A stretch of DNA of 53,902 nucleotides from Mesostigma viride (GCA_009746045.1 RPFO01000089.1:1229364-1283265); one strand, 5' to 3'; shown: positions 28,978-40,900, counted from the first letter of the stretch. The notes: generated from the sequence alone by a model not told the origin. Numbers and translations are program-made.

Positions 28978-29328
28978 TAATTAATTAATTAATTAGGAAC
29001 ATAACTCCGTTGGGAGTATATGTAGCACATAGCCCAGAGAAGGGGCATATGGCCTATCATACATTCTAAGCTACTTCCTGCAAGGGTGGGAATGTAAAGG
29101 ACCCTTGCTCTAGGTGCACCAGGGCACTTGCACCACCCAGAGTTTCGGGCAACACCCAGCTAAGGGGAGCCTGTCATAGGTGGGGAAGATCAGCACAGCT
29201 ATACAAGAGCTAGGGCATGGCTTCTCAGCAGAGAGTTACTCCCTGCATGGGCACAACATTACTAAATAAGGCTAGGCATCATCTGGAGTGTGGCACATCA
29301 TAGGCACACATGTACATGATTAAATAAA
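28978..29328 (-). mobile_element. SINE-like retroposon, family 1, copy 3, inserted in the LINE
   Basis: 351 bp flanked by the 14-bp duplication GCGCATAACATAAT (28964-28977, 29329-29342), with the (TTAA)n tail at the left end. Removing it restores the LINE frame ...VVDYVMR-QARARFA, proving it arrived after the LINE. Confidence 0.85.
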
Positions 29329-29565
29329 GCGCATAACATAATCCACTACAATAATAAACAGGTACAGCGACAGGACGCAACCCTGCCAGACGCCGGTCTG
29401 CAGTGGGCATGGCGGGGTAATGCCGTGTTGAGTGCGCACCGAAGTGGTCGACCCCTCATACAGCGTGCGGATGACGGTAATCAGGGGAGTGGGGACGCGA
29501 GCGCGAGCAAGTACAGCCCATAGAGCGTCCCAGAGGACAGAATCAAAAGCCTTGTCCATCATCTT
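29329..29565 (-). pseudogene. LINE reverse transcriptase, motif A and B segment
   Basis: The minus-strand peptide contains DKAFDSVLWDALWAVL (motif A), LITVIRTLYEGSTTSVRT and GVWQGCVLSLYLFIIVVDYV (motif B). It is continuous with 28977 downward once the SINE insertion is removed. Confidence 0.75.
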
Positions 29566-29880
29566 CTTCCAAATCACGGAGAGGCCTAGGCCCCCCATGT
29601 CCTCTACTAGCTGTTCTTTGAAGGTGCAGGCCTTGCGGCGTCTAACATCACTGGGCCCGGCCCACGTCAGGAGGTGCCGGCCAGGCTGAGCTGGTCGCAG
29701 TCCCGCGGGAGGGCCACGTGAGGTGTCTACCTGGTTGGTGCGAGCTAGGTGCCCTACTAGCTGCAGGCGCCGCTGCAGCTAGTGATATATGGCGCCGCTG
29801 CCGCTGCGTGCTGGTGATATATGGCATGCCCTGGTACAGGTCCTCATTGCGGACATGAGCAGCATATCCTACTCTGAAAA
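29566..29880 (-). pseudogene. C-terminal fragment of a second LINE, fused upstream of the first
   Basis: Minus-strand reading gives [16 protein letters not shown]-like residues, [32 protein letters not shown] and GGLGLSVIWKKM, homologous to the C-terminal part of the LINE RT seen at 21500-21830 but clearly diverged. It joins the motif-A segment of the other LINE at a purine-rich AAGAAGATGATGGACAAG. A 25-bp local duplication (GGCGCC, GATATATGG) lies near 29770-29825. Confidence 0.6.
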
Positions 29881-29883
29881 TTT

Positions 29884-30181
29884 TGTTGGTTGGTTGGTTG
29901 GTTGGTTGGTTGGTTGGTTGGTTGGTTGGTTGGTTGGTTGGTTGGTTGGTTGGTTGGTTGGTTGGTTGGTTGGTTGGTTGGTTGGTTGGTTGGTTGGTTG
30001 GTTGGTTGGTTGGTTGGTTGGTTGGTTGTTGGTTGGTTGGTTGGTTGGTTGGTTGGTTGGTTGGTTGGTTGGTTGGTTGGTTGGTTGGTTGGTTGGTTGG
30101 TTGGTTGGTTGGTTGGTTGGTTGGTTGGTTGGTTGGTTAATTGGTTGGTTGGTTGGTTAATTGGTTGGTTGGTTGGTTGGT
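29884..30181. repeat. (GGTT)n array
   Basis: About 298 bp of TTGG repeats with a phase slip at about 30028 (GTTGTTGG) and two TTAA-type variants near 30139 and 30159. Long frames of LVGW or NQPT repeats are artefacts. Confidence 0.95.
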
Positions 30182-30861
30182 TTGGTCGCCGGTCTGACAA
30201 CTGGTGGGCGTCCCCAACATCTACTGCTCCAATTTTGGTACTTTTGAAATTCCATGCCTGGAGCGCAAAGTTTGCAATATATGTGCCGTTTGTAGCTCTA
30301 GCTCTATAATAACCTGACCAACCCCGCATTCCTCAAAGTACTTAGCACTTGTTGCCTATTCTCATTATGCGAATCACATGATTAGGATGTGCTTCATGAT
30401 TGCTATTGCTCGAGATTCAATTAAGAATGATTGACATCAATAAATGATGAACCAAATAAACCAAATTAGGCCACTTGACAAGTTCATGATCCATTTAAAT
30501 TGTACAATTAAGCGATTAATTAATTCATAAATCATACATTACATGGGATACCCCCGTCGACGAGCTAGTGGTACGTACAATGAAACATTTGAGTTTGTAA
30601 CATGTCTCCATGGATATATACATGTATGCTGGACCTCGCGCATCTCAGCCCTCTAAGAAATGTTATTTGAACTCAGGTCTAGATCTAAATATATACATGA
30701 TCTGGATAATATTATACACTTCCTTAAAAGAGCATGAATCGAGCTTTACAATTCAGGACAAGGAACTCGTTTGCAAATCACGGCTGAAAGGCAAGTGCTC
30801 ACAACGAAGCACGTGCTCTCAAGGCTGTCCACCTCGTCCAACCAAGCCCGGGCGAGCTGGC
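30182..30861. other. No gene seen; downstream flank of the DDE-like gene
   Basis: AT-rich and non-repetitive within the window. It would hold the 3' UTR of the minus-strand gene ending at 30862. No clear polyadenylation signal was singled out. Confidence 0.4.
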
Positions 30862-33800
30862 CTACTCAACAGGTCTCTTCTTGGCCAAGTTCGTGAGCCG
30901 TTTCTCGACGTCTGTCGGAATGGTCAAGATGGCCTGGCGATTGTTAGCTGGGTTGACAACAATGGTGTGTTCGAACCCCGCGTCCATGCACAGGTAGCAA
31001 TTGACCAAGTTTGGCTGTTCAGCTTGCGCATCGGCGTCCATTTTGAACATCGTCGCCATACCCGGAAATCTGTCCCAGTAGCGCACCCCCACCACCCATT
31101 GTCCCTTACGGAACAACTCCCTATCGACCTTGCCGTTTCTGTCGGCCACTCGCCTCACGAAAGTAGCGGCCACCTGATAAGGCTCCTGCAAGACTTCCGC
31201 TAGCCAATATGGATGATCTGGATCGTGGGACTCATCACCAGAGTAGGACTCGACGGCAAAAATGTCTCGCAGCTTCAGTCTCCTTCCCATCATCGTCCTC
31301 TCTGCCTGTAGTCTGTTCAGTCGCGTCCCTGCGTGCCCCCCTTGTCCGTTTGGGTTCCTTTGCACTGGCTCCCCCAGTTTGTGGAGCTTCATCCGAGCAC
31401 CTCCCACATTCCAGCCGTCCATGTCGGTCCACTCCTTTCGACAATCCCACCACCTTTCCTCGGCGCACGCACCGCCACAATAGCAGGAATACTGGCGCAG
31501 CATTAAGCGCGTCACATTCGACTTGTCCATGCGCCACCAGTGCGCCTTCTTCACTCCTTTGATTTCGCCGCGCCCTGGGCTGTAAGGAAGCACCTGCGCG
31601 TCGAAGACAAGATTTGCACAAGGGAAAGTTGAAGTTACGAGACCATCGAGCTAGTTGTGTTTTATTAAGCACTCCTGATCGCCAGGACTCCAAGAACGCC
31701 CTAGAAACGACGGCCGGCGTAACTATTCCCTGAACGAGGACTGTACACTTAATTACCTCGGGGAACTCGAAGAAGTTACGCCTGGTCGTTGTGGTCCCGC
31801 CCACCGCCCCCGACGCCAGATTCTCCACCAACTGGGCGGCCGTCTGTTTGTCCTGGTTCTCTTCCCTGATGTGCCACCTCCTCAACATGCACTTCACAGT
31901 CCCACCAGCTCCATCCACCTCCCCCTTTCCGTGCTGCTCCCCAAAGTAATTCCACTCAAATGACTCCAGGTGCGGATCCTCCGTCAGCAGCCGGGCCACT
32001 TCCGCGATCACATTCCTTGACTTGAACTGCATGGAGCAATTGTCCGACCACCCAATGAAGCGCTTCACCTCTACCCCTTCTGACCGTAGTGTCGCCAGGA
32101 TTTTGAGGATAGCAAAACGGAGGGCCCGCCCGTCCCTTTTCATTCCGCCCTGTCCGATGAAGTGAAACTCCCTTCTCACGACCTTTCCCGACGCTGGATC
32201 CAAGTAGCGCACGATCCAGGGCATAAGGACGAATGTGACTGGATGCCAATACTGTGCTTGGAGATTGTGATAGGTGTAAGACTGGTAGTTCTCGGCGTAA
32301 TCTGTGTGGCATACAAGGTCCCCCACCCGCATCCTTGAGAGACATTCCTTGGAGGCGTCCGCTTGCCACCACGCGTTGAAGCAATGCTGGATGAAGTCCG
32401 GCCACTTGTCCACAATTGCCTCCTTTAGCTCCGTTGGTGTGGACTTGACGTCGACTTGCGTCAATCGCTGCCCACCAGCCTTTGCGATCTCGTCACAGTC
32501 GTCCTGCATATGCGCAGTGTGCACATACAGAAAAGACATCAACTTCGACCCACCAATGACCTGTAGAAAGAAAAAAGACAGGACCTCAGGAAAAATTGAA
32601 AAAGAAACGCCTTGGGGCGCAACCACTCCACTAAAAATTACCTCTGGCCCAAGAACTTCAGGAAACATTGCAAAAGAAACGCCTTGGGGCGCAACCACTC
32701 CACTAAAAATTACCTCTGGCCCAAGAACCGCACCCGGCGGCACATCCTGCATCTCGTATCTGGTCCATGAAATCAGGTGGTTGGAAGCCTCCTCCCGTTC
32801 GCATAACATGAAGTTCCGAATTCCACACTTGGGAGCCAGGCAAGTGCCCAACACACAAGCCTTACGCCGGATCGAGCAAACCCCCAACTCCTCGCCCAGG
32901 TCATGATCGGGCACCCCTTCCTCGTCGTCCAGCACCCTCCCATGCATGGGCAGATCCTCAAGTTCGCCCTGAAAAGGCTGAACCTGCGGCCGCGACGACC
33001 CCACAGACGACCTCGAACCTCCCCCCTCCCTCATCCCCTCCACCTCACAAGTAAACTTGTTCACCCACTCTGTCGTGTGAGTGGCTTTGAAAATGGAACA
33101 TGTGGGCACGGACGACCCCACGTCGAGCTGGCTACCATGATCGCACGCGTGGCATTCAGGTCCGCACTCGCATCTGGCATGAAAAGTTGCACGAAATTTG
33201 GCCAACCCCCCAACCATGGACTGCATGGTAGTGTGGTGCTGGCATGCGCACAAGTTCCGCATTTTCCACCGCCCCTTGACGCATGCGGGCATATGCTTGC
33301 AAAAAGTAGTGTATCCCACATGAACTGTGCTCTTCTGATTCGTGCGTAGCATTGACATCCCTGCCTCCGTCTCCAAAATCACCTGATTTCCCCCCCTCAC
33401 ACCCTCCTCTCCCTCCCCCCCCCCCTCCCTACTGTCCATCCGCCGCGGTGGCTTCAACTCCGGATGGCGGGAAATGAACACTTCGTAAATCTTCGACTTG
33501 GAGACAGTATAGTAGCGCGCACCCTCCGAAAACGCTAGTGTATGTTTGTAATCCTTTCTTGTCCATTCACAATGAACATCCTTCATGTTCGGAGACGCCC
33601 GCGTCAAGTTATCATCCCTCCAGCACGCTTGTATCAGGGCAATGACTTCCGTCGGAAGCTCGTCTTTCCTCCTCCTCCTCTCTGGCGCACTCATCAAAAG
33701 GTCGTCCTCCCCTTCTTCCATTCCATCCCTGTGACCCCGAACAGTTGCGACAAAGCGCCTGTCAATCCCGAACGCGCGCTCCACAATCCTGTCCGGGACG

Positions 33801-34210
33801 CCCTCCATTGCCTTCGTAACAAGTCCACACAAGGCCCACCTAAGCCCACGATCCTTCTCAGATGTTCCCAAGTCGCCAAAAGCCTTCTTGATGGTATCCC
33901 GAAGAGATTCCGCCCAACTTTCAGGAAGCCCGTCGTCACAGTTCTTCCTCTTCTTAATGCCGTTGCTCTCCGCCACCATGGCATTTAGTCTTGAAGCTGC
34001 GCAAGACAGAACCTCCGCGCTCATCTCTGGCGTCCTGTGGTTGTTTGCTTTCACGCGTTCCGCCATGATAGGAAAGATGTCATTGGCAATTTTGTACCCC
34101 TTGTTCTCGATGTACTTGTCGCTCCAGAGACCGCGAAGTGCAGGCTCCCGGTCGTCATTGGACAAGGGACGCGAACCGTCGGAAACGGCCCCCCGCCCCG
34201 ATCGCGCCAT
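30862..34210 (-). CDS. DDE-transposase-like protein, three exons
   Basis: Start chosen at ATG 34210 (MARSGRG). Exons 34210-32714, 32560-31673 and 31593-30862 are all phase 0 and give about 1038 residues. The N-terminal 300 residues hold helical segments, then comes a Cys/His cluster (FCKHMPACVKGRW, CACQHH, CECGPECHACDH). The core has HTDYAENYQ, then IGWSDNCSMQFKSRNV, then NYFGEQHGKGEVDGAGGTVK, a set of acidic motifs I know from uncharacterised transposase-related proteins of animals and algae. The C-terminal exon has CYCGGACAEERWWDC and a segment (DIFAVESY ... WVVGVRYWDRFP) reminiscent of a BAH-like fold. DNA cleavage by an RNase-H-like domain is inferred. Terminal repeats were not found, so it may be a mobile element gene or a domesticated one. 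Confidence 0.65.
31594..31672 (-). other. Intron 2 of the DDE-like gene
   Basis: The frame must change between 31690 and 31590. A 79-nt intron from AGGA|GTGCTTAA to GACGCGCAG|GTGCTTCC restores it exactly. A 64-nt alternative (ATG|GTCTCG to TTACAG|CCC) also works. Confidence 0.5.
32561..32713 (-). other. Intron 1 of the DDE-like gene, containing a 72-bp tandem duplication
   Basis: Donor CCAGAG|GTAATTT at 32713, acceptor TTTCTTTCTACAG at 32561, 153 nt and stop-free, so an unspliced message would also be open. Inside, a 72-bp segment is duplicated and carries a second identical donor (32641), which would give an 81-nt intron. Confidence 0.55.
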
Positions 34211-34339
34211 CAGACTTTGGTCAGACGGCAGCTGATTTTTTTCGCCTCTTAATCCCGCGGCACCGAAAGCCCTGAGGATGAGTAATGATAAATAATCACC
34301 ATTAAAGACACGACGAAAACGATGGGCATCAAACAAGAA

Positions 34340-34925
34340 CGACAAGCGTCATTAATAACGCCGGCCGGCGCAACTGGATACATGTAAACCATACAAAAGT
34401 GATTTTATGAAACACATACAGTTTGTCATTAATAACGACGGCCGGCGTAACTCGGGCGCAATTAAAAACCATTAAGAAGCAACTCAGGATATGCAGGCAG
34501 AAATCCTTCAGGTGTAAAAAAGATGTACAAACACACTTTTGGTAATGGGGCCTGATTGCGCAACTGCAAGATACCATTGGAAACGCCGGCCGGCGCAACT
34601 GGATGCATGTACATAAACCATACAAAAGTGATTTGCACAAAACCCCTACAATTTGTCATGAGTAACGACGGCCGGCGTAACTCGGTTGCATTTGAAAACC
34701 ACAAAGAAGCAACTCAGGTAGTGAAGGCGGAAATCCCAGAGGTGATAAAATGTTTACCAACACAAAATGTTGATAAGCGTGCAAGCTTTTGCAAGTGCGC
34801 GCAAGATACCATTGGAAACGCCGGCCGGCGCAACTGGAACACCAAAACAAAAAACTTGATTTGCACGAAACCCATTCAGTTCGTCATGGATAACGACGGC
34901 CGGCGCAACTTCATGGCACTCACCA
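34340..34925. repeat. Three tandem 230-bp repeats with CGCCGGCCGGCG palindromes
   Basis: Units begin at about 34357, 34581 and 34815. Each has AACGCCGGCCGGCGCAACTGG and, 75-79 bp later, TAACGACGGCCGGCG(T/C)AAC, separated by conserved CAAAAGTGATTT-type spacers. The same core occurs once more inside the DDE-like gene at 31705-31723. Confidence 0.8.
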
Positions 34926-35224
34926 CTTTCACCAAATGCCATGTCGCCATTATATTGAGGAAAGCGAAGTATGCCCACTTGAAGCTGTGGTCTGCAGAAC
35001 ATTGACACAAAATATGCATGGTATTTCAAGCAATGAATGCTATGTGTCAGGCATCAATGTCTTTATTGTATCCAAATGTGGTTAGGACGGAGGTTTACAT
35101 TGGTTGCTATTTTAAGACAATGGCGTATAACCAAACATTGCACACACTCAAGAGTGTACTTATGCTGAACTGGAAAGGAACATTAAACCCCAATAAGGTA
35201 GATATTTTTCTTTTACATTTTAAT

Positions 35225-35375
35225 TTTTTATATACTACTTTATATAATATTATATTATATTATATTATATTATGCTATATTATGTTATATGAAATAACAT
35301 TAAAATTAACATAAAATTAAAATTATATATTAATTATAGTATATTATATAATTTATATTATATATTATATTCACG
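35225..35375. repeat. AT-rich low-complexity tract
   Basis: TATAT/ATTATATT words over 150 bp. No coding potential. Confidence 0.8.
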
Positions 35376-36010
35376 ATGCTCTGTGTATTAATGACATATC
35401 AGACACACCTACATCACATCGCCTTGATGTTTCCGTTGTATGGGTCCGGTCGGGCGTTGGTAGCTGGTCGACAACAATTCTACATTTCCTAAAAAAAAAT
35501 GCGACCGTGCCTACATTCGAAGGCGCGCTGTGGCTGACCTGAACTATCGGTGAACACCTCGGCGTCACTTGACCGGCCTAGGTTGACATTTCGGCAGAGT
35601 AACGCTGCTTAAAGGATCCTTGCGTAGTTCGCGCGATTTGGCTCTTTATATATGTTTTTGGAGACGACGAGCAAGCATCCGATTGGTCAGCCAATTCCTG
35701 TCCAGTCCTCGGACAGTGTCCAATCCGGTGCTTGGGATCCAGAAAACGTGCTCGAGCCTGGCCACTCTGTCGCGGGCGCCGCGCTAGTGGCGTCGCGCCC
35801 AAACCTGACCAGGCCATAGGAAAGGGCGGGGGCGAATGCAAGAATTATTGTTATATCCTGACCTGTCCTGGGGAAGGTCCGGGGCGAATGCAAGAATTAA
35901 TATACCTGCGTATGCAACCAACACGGCCGATCCACATACATAATCCGACTGAGCTGGACGGTACGGACCAAATTTCGGTGCAAATTGAGGCCCAAAAGCT
36001 ATGTCGGCAT
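35376..36010. other. No gene seen; left flank of the large inverted repeat
   Basis: Contains a short duplication GGGGCGAATGCAAGAATTA (near 35830 and 35882). The plus-strand frame of the conserved peptide is already open at the right end of this stretch. Confidence 0.4.
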
Positions 36011-36115
36011 GGTGCGCGCACCCCTTGCGGTAGGGGCCATGGCGACTGCCTTTAGACGAAACGTGACAAATCTGGCACGCGGAAAGCAGAAATGCTCGAT
36101 TGTTGGAGAAAATTA
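36000..36115 (+). pseudogene. Unknown conserved peptide, copy 2
   Basis: The plus-strand frame reads LSWTVRTKFRCKLRP, then VRAPLAVGAMATAFRRNVTN, LARGKQKCSIVGEN and stop. The right-arm copy has the same C-terminus with one extra Lys, an in-frame 3-bp indel. Frame conservation suggests a former coding exon. It is shorter upstream than the relatives at 22290 and 52870. Confidence 0.4.
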
Positions 36116-36125
36116 GTTACTGATT

Positions 36126-36540
36126 CTAATTTATGGCGGGATGGTTGCGATCTATAATGTCGCGGGCTTTTTTTCTTTGCCATCGGCAGGGGGGGTCCGG
36201 CCTGAATTTCTGTCGGGATGAATAAAGTATATTGGATGCCTGCCGGGTTGATTGTCGATTGTTGCCAGTTTTGATGGTCGTAAGGAAAGCTAGTTTAATG
36301 ATGTTTCTAAAGCCGTAAAAATTCCCGCTGCTATCTTTACCTTTCCCGTCATTTTGCGGTAAGATAACATTAGCCCTGCGCGATGCGTACTGCCCAACCA
36401 CTCCATGAAAGGGTGGACTTTCTTGTGCGCCTGGGCACGAATAAATGCCCGTTATGGTACGTTCTTGTGTTAAACGTCTTAAGCTTGCGTTTTCCTGCTT
36501 TCTTACCTCGTTGAGCGTAAGCTTTTTGCCTTCTTTCCGG
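36126..36540 (-). pseudogene. Unknown ORF of the arm, left copy
   Basis: Minus-strand frame homologous to 52238-52612, with shared peptide RTITGIYSCPGAQE and NVILPQNDGKGKDSSGNFYG, and a 3-bp in-frame indel between the copies (FHGVVGQYASRR versus FHGEVGRAWRR). It lacks the ATG used in the right copy (CTG there). Family not recognised. Confidence 0.4.
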
Positions 36541-37225
36541 CCAGATGCAGCCAGAAAGTTGCGGGTCCTGGCGCTGCATCGCTGGATTCCTGGGTGTCTT
36601 TTAGCTAGTTAATCGTCTGTGACGTGGCTGGCTTTCTGCAGCGCGTGGCCCGCAACCTGTCGGGAAGGTGTAATGCTTTTATTTCCATGCTTCTCTGAAA
36701 TTTCTTTTGCTTTATAGACAGTTGTGTTCGAGGAAATTCACGCGGTCTTCCTAAGCAGCGGCATCATTTTCCCCAGACACTGACGAGCTGGCACCTGTCT
36801 CCTAAAGAGAGCGGCTCGTGCTTGTTAGAAAGGAGGCAGTGTGCATTTTGCGGGACACAATGCTTTGGTGGCACATGCGTCAGGTAGGCTGTTCCAATGG
36901 TCTCTTCACCTTTCCCACTGAGTAAATGTTAGCATTTGTCATGCTAACCAGAGCAGCTAGCCACAGGTTGGCTGGATAAAAAGTCAGCTTATTTTCTCTT
37001 TATATACTGCGTGTGTGGTCCTCCACGTGTCCGGCTTGTTGGGCATTTTGGAAGAGGGTTTATAATGTGTTGTTGGGTGGAACAACTTGGTTGTTGGCAC
37101 AAAATCACACATTATTAGCCTGAGATAGGCATGACATATGCTGCTCAGGCGTGTCGTCCTACCAGCCTTGTTGTTAAGGGTAGACTCACAAGGCTGGCTG
37201 TGCCGATGGAGGGGTGGGGCGTGCT

Positions 37226-37720
37226 AGCCCCCCCCACACCCACGCATGCATGCTAGCCCACCCCCACACCCACGCATGCATGCTAGCCCCGGCCCCGGCC
37301 CCCCACACCCACGCATGCATGCTAGCCCCCCCCACACCCACGCATGCATGCTAGCCCACACTCACACCCACGCATGCATGCTAGCCCACCCCCACACCCA
37401 CGCATGCATGCTAGCCCCCCCCACACCCACGCATTCATGCCAGCCCCCCCCACACCCACGCATGCATGACAGCCCCCCCACACACCCACGCATGCATGCT
37501 AGCCCCCCACACACACCCACGCATGCATGCCAGCCCCCATACACACCCACGCATGCATGCCAGCCCCCCCCACACTTACGCATGCATGCTAGCCCCCCAC
37601 ACACACCCACGCATGCATGCCAGCCCCCCCACACACCCACGCATGCAGGCTAGCCCCCCCCACACCCACGCATGCATGCCAGCCCACCCCCACACCCACG
37701 CGTGCATGCCAGCCCACCCC
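37226..37720. repeat. GCATGC minisatellite, left array
   Basis: About 17-18 units of 24-31 bp of the form CACACCCACGCATGCATGC followed by (T/C)AGCCC and a variable C run. The right-arm array is longer (about 29 units). Confidence 0.9.
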
Positions 37721-37985
37721 TAGCTTGAGCGTGCTTGTAAAGTTTTTGCATGGTTTATTAAAATGAGTGGAATATGTATTTATTGCATTAAATGTTAATT
37801 TTATCATGAATGAAAATGGTCAACATTGCCGAAGTGCCCCTAAATTGCTCAATATTGTGTGCTCAAGAATTCAATGAGGATTGTCATCATGGAAACCCGC
37901 ACAAATTCACGATTCCGGGCATGCATGTGAAAGTATCAAGAACAATTTTCAATTAAGAATGGTATCTCATTGTTCCATGAATCAA

Positions 37986-40900
37986 TATGACTCCATGTAC
38001 GTAGACAAGCCATGATGACCCCATGGGAGCCTGAATCCTCATCATTAAATACATAAATGCCACCCATGTACGTAGACGGGCCATGATGACACCAATGGAG
38101 CCTGAATCCTCATCATTAATTACATAAATGCCAACCATGTACATACACGGGCAATGATGACACCATGGGAGCCTGAATCCTCATCATTAATTACATAAAT
38201 GCCAACCATGTACGTAGGCCAGCCATGATGACACTGTGGGAGCCTGAATCCTCATCATTAATTTCATACATGCCAACAACACGTAGACGGGCCATAATGA
38301 CACCACGGGAGCCTGAATCCTGATCATTTTTTTTTCTTTGACATCCATGTACGTAGGCCAGCCATGATGACACCATGGGAGCCTGAATCCTCATCATTTT
38401 TTTTCTGAGACATCCATGTACGTAGGCCAGCCATGATGACACCATGGGAGCCTGAATCCTCATCATTAAATACATACATGCCATCCATGTACGTAGACAG
38501 GCCATGATGACACCATGGGAGCCTGAATCCTCATCATTTACTATTCCTTGACATCCATGTACGTAGACGGGCCATGATGACACCATGGGAGCCTGAATCC
38601 TCATCATTTTTTTTTCTTTGACATCCATGTACATACGTAGGCCAGCCATGATGACACCAATGGAGCCTGAATCCTCATCATTAATTACATACATAAATGC
38701 CATGATCATCAATGACCCCATGGGAGCCTGAATCCTCATCATTAAATACATAAATGCCACGGTCCATGTACGTAGACGGGCCATGATGACACCAATGGAG
38801 CCTGAATCCTCATCATTAATTACATAAATGCCAACCATGTACATACACGGGCAATGATGACACCATGGGAGCCTGAATCCTCATCATTAATTACATAAAT
38901 GCCAACCATGTACGTAGGCCAGCCATGATGACACTATGGGAGCCTGAATCCTCATCATTAATTTCATACATGCCAACAACACGTAGACGGGCCATAATGA
39001 CACCACGGGAGCCTGAATCCTCATCATTTTTTTTTCTTTGACATCCATGTACGTAGGCCAGCCATGATGACACCATGGGAGCCTGAATCCTCATCATTTT
39101 TTTTCTGAGACATCCATGTACGTAGGCCAGCCATGATGACACCATGGGAGCCTGAATCCTCATCATTAAATACATACATGCCATCCATGTACGTAGACAG
39201 GCCATGATGACACCATGGGAGCCTGAATCCTCATCATTTACTATTCCTTGACATCCATGTACGTAGACGGGCCATGATGACACCATGGGAGCCTGAATCC
39301 TCATCATTTTTTTTTCTTTGACATCCATGTACATACGTAGGCCAGCCATGATGACACCAATGGAGCCTGAATCTCATCATTAATTACATACATGCCATCC
39401 ATGTACGTAGACAGGCCATGACATCTGACACCATGGGAGCCTGAATCCTCATCATTTACTATTCCTTGACATCCATGTACGTAGACGGGCCATGATGACA
39501 CCATGGGAGCCTGAATCCTCATCATTTTTTTTTCTTTGACATCCATGTACATACGTAGGCCAGCCATGATGACACCAATGGAGCCTGAATCCTCATCATT
39601 AATTACATACATAAATGCCAACCATGTACATACACGGGCAATGATGACACCAATGGAGCCTGAATCCTCATCATTAATTACATAAATGGCAACCATGTAC
39701 ATACACGGGCAATGATGACACCATGGGAGCCTGAATCCTCATCATTTTTTTTTTCTTTGACATCCATGTACATACGTAGGCCAGCCATGATGACACCAAT
39801 GGAGCCTGAATCCTCATCATTAATTACATACATGCCATCCATGTACGTAGACAAGCCATGATGACACCATGGGAGCCTGAATCCTCATCATTAATTACAT
39901 ACATGCCATCCATGTACGTAGACAGGCCATGATGACACCATGGGAGCCTGAATCCTCATCATTTACTATTCCTTGACATCCATGTACGTAGGCCAGCCAT
40001 GGAGACACCATGGGAGCCTGAATCCTCCTCATTAATTACATAAATGCCAACCATGTACGTAGACAAGCCATGATGACCCCATGGGAGCCTGAATCCTCAT
40101 CATTAATTACATAAATGCCATCCATGTACGTAGACGGGCCATGATGACACCATGGGAGCCTGAATCCTCATCATTTACTATTCCTTGACATCCATGTACG
40201 TAGGCCAGCCATGGAGACACCATGGGAGCCTGAATCCTCCTCATTAATTACATAAATGCCAACCATGTACGTAGACAAGCCATGATGACCCCATGGGAGC
40301 CTGAATCCTCATCATTAATTACATAAATGCCATCCATGTAAGTAGACGGGCCATGATGACACCATGGGAGCCTGAATCCTCCTCATTAATTACATAAATG
40401 CCAACCATGTACGTAGACAAGCCATGATGACACCATGGGAGCCTGAATCCTCATCATTAATTACATAAATGCCATCCATGTACGTAGACGGGCCATGATG
40501 ACACCATGGGAGCCTGAATCCTCATCATTAATTACATAAATGCCATTCATGTACGTAGGCCAGCCATGGAGACACCATGGGAGCCTGAATCCTCATCATT
40601 AATTACATACATGCCAACAATGTAGGTAGACAAGCCATGATGACACCATGGGAGCCTGAATCCTCATCATTTATTTTATGAGACATCCATGTACGTAGGC
40701 CAGCCATGATGACACCATGGGAGCCTGAATCCTCATCATTTCTTTTTCTTTGACATCCATGTACGTAGGCCAGCCATGATGACACCATGGGAGCCTGAAT
40801 CCTCCTCATTAATTACATACATGCCATCCATGTACGTACACGGGCCATGATGACACCATGGGAGCCTGAATCCTCATCATTTACTATTCCTTGACATCCA

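Larger units (their letters stand above)
27828..29565 (-). mobile_element. LINE copy (RTE-like), interrupted by a SINE-like insertion
   Basis: It reads from RT motif A (KAFDSVLWDALW) through TGVWQGCVLSLYLFIIV and YADD to the C-terminal region, 3' UTR, CACGTGAC hairpin and a (TTAA)n tail (about 27828-27872). It is split by a family 1 retroposon at 28978-29328. The 5' end is fused to another LINE fragment at 29566. Confidence 0.8.
36011..37985 (+). repeat. Left arm of the giant inverted repeat
   Basis: It matches the reverse complement of 50520-52781. The outer 600 bp are roughly 90% identical with 1-4 bp indels. The inner segment from about 36680 to 37225 appears identical, and 37726-37985 differs only by a short indel (TATCATG versus TATTGATCATG). 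It contains a minisatellite at 37226-37720 and a mirrored TATA box (36999-37006). Confidence 0.9.

Noticed and set aside
29884-30181. Telomeric repeat
   Set aside because: TTGG is not a known telomere unit and the array is interstitial with ordinary sequence on both sides. AATACG tracts were rejected as telomeric for the same reason.
25362-30309. [12 protein letters not shown] and NQPT repeat proteins
   Set aside because: These are translations of GGAT and GGTT tetranucleotide arrays, open in several frames on both strands, with no start context or conserved flanks.
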